This document shows positions 5,022 to 5,235 of a stretch of DNA of 5,235 nt, piece after piece. Positions within the stretch are counted from its first letter, which is position 1; each line of letters starts with the position of its first letter. The translations under genes were made by a program, and so were the position numbers. Source of the stretch: Syntrophomonadaceae bacterium (GTDB lineage: Bacteria > Bacillota > Dethiobacteria > DTU022); assembly GCA_003552365.1 (NCBI GenBank), contig PUKR01000151.1, positions 1 through 5,235 on the forward strand. The letters are read 5' to 3'. A model generated the notes under the pieces. That model was not told the DNA's origin. It worked only from the letters and a program-made list of their open reading frames with translations, and ran no database searches.

Positions 5022-5235
5022 ATGAGAATGGTATTTATCATATTGATGGTCCTTTTAGCAATTGCTGTAGCCGTAGTAGCTGCGCTTAATAGTGAGGTTG
5101 TAACCGTTCATTATATTTTCGGACAGGTAGAGCTAAACTTGTTTACCGTCATTTTGGGTTCTGTTTTCGCAGGAATATTGTTCATGGTGTTTTTTGGCAT
5201 CTATCGCAGTATCCAAAACTATGTAAAGGCCGGAA
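5022..5235 (+). CDS. LapA/DUF1049-family small membrane protein (3' end beyond the window)
   Basis: The first 71 codons are visible and the frame is open to the right edge. Residues 3-22 form one hydrophobic helix and about 40-61 a second. The linker LNSEVVTVHYIFGQVELNLFT between them has the pattern of LapA-domain (DUF1049) proteins: an N-S-E-x-V-T-V strand, then F-G, then a hydrophobic helix with small residues. In E. coli the relative LapA works with LapB in control of lipopolysaccharide synthesis. In Gram-positive bacteria, which lack that pathway in most cases, the role is unclear. The start ATG 5022 is preceded by GGGGAGGA (5007-5014) at about 8 nt; the ATG at 5028 is too far from it. 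Transcription probably begins near 4861. I am fairly sure of the family and know nothing firm about function here. Confidence 0.82.
   Translation, partial: MRMVFIILMVLLAIAVAVVAALNSEVVTVHYIFGQVELNLFTVILGSVFAGILFMVFFGIYRSIQNYVKAG

Overview
The window looks like a chromosomal segment of a Gram-positive anaerobe of the Clostridia, plausibly near the Peptococcaceae/Desulfotomaculum group. The reasons are the T-box leader in front of trpE, strong AGGAGG-type ribosome binding sites, a GTG start, TTGACA-17-type promoters and a moderate, mixed GC content. The genus is inferred from style, not proven.

Layout: (1) 1-125 is the 3' end of an unidentified gene on the + strand. (2) 126-698 is a long non-coding leader. 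It has a sigma-A-type promoter, a complete T-box riboswitch with a UGG (Trp) specifier and its terminator, and then a second T-box antiterminator/terminator module that lacks a recognisable Stem I of its own. (3) 699-2770 is trpE and trpG, overlapping by 4 bp. They encode the two subunits of anthranilate synthase, the first committed step of tryptophan synthesis. (4) 2771-3007 is a short gap with no convincing gene and a weak possible terminator. (5) 3008-4563, on the minus strand and convergent with trpEG, is a two-gene ABC-2 exporter operon of the DrrA/DrrB type, read from its own promoter at 4606-4634. (6) 4564-5021 is a 458-bp divergent intergenic region. It holds the exporter promoter, a perfect 10-bp tandem duplication, an extended -10 promoter facing right, and a long imperfect inverted repeat that could fold the 5' UTR of the next gene. 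(7) 5022 to the window end is the start of a small two-helix membrane protein of the LapA/DUF1049 family.

How it works together: when charged tRNA-Trp is scarce, uncharged tRNA-Trp should pair with the UGG specifier and with the UGGC bulge. This stabilises antitermination and lets trpEG be made; a second terminator adds another checkpoint before trpE. The rest of the trp pathway (trpD, C, F, B, A) does not follow trpG, so it must lie elsewhere or be absent. The exporter and the LapA-like protein have no visible functional link to tryptophan synthesis.

I found no CRISPR array, insertion sequence, tRNA, rRNA or phage gene. The two items most worth a second look are the partly duplicated T-box leader and the possible structured leader in front of the LapA-like gene.
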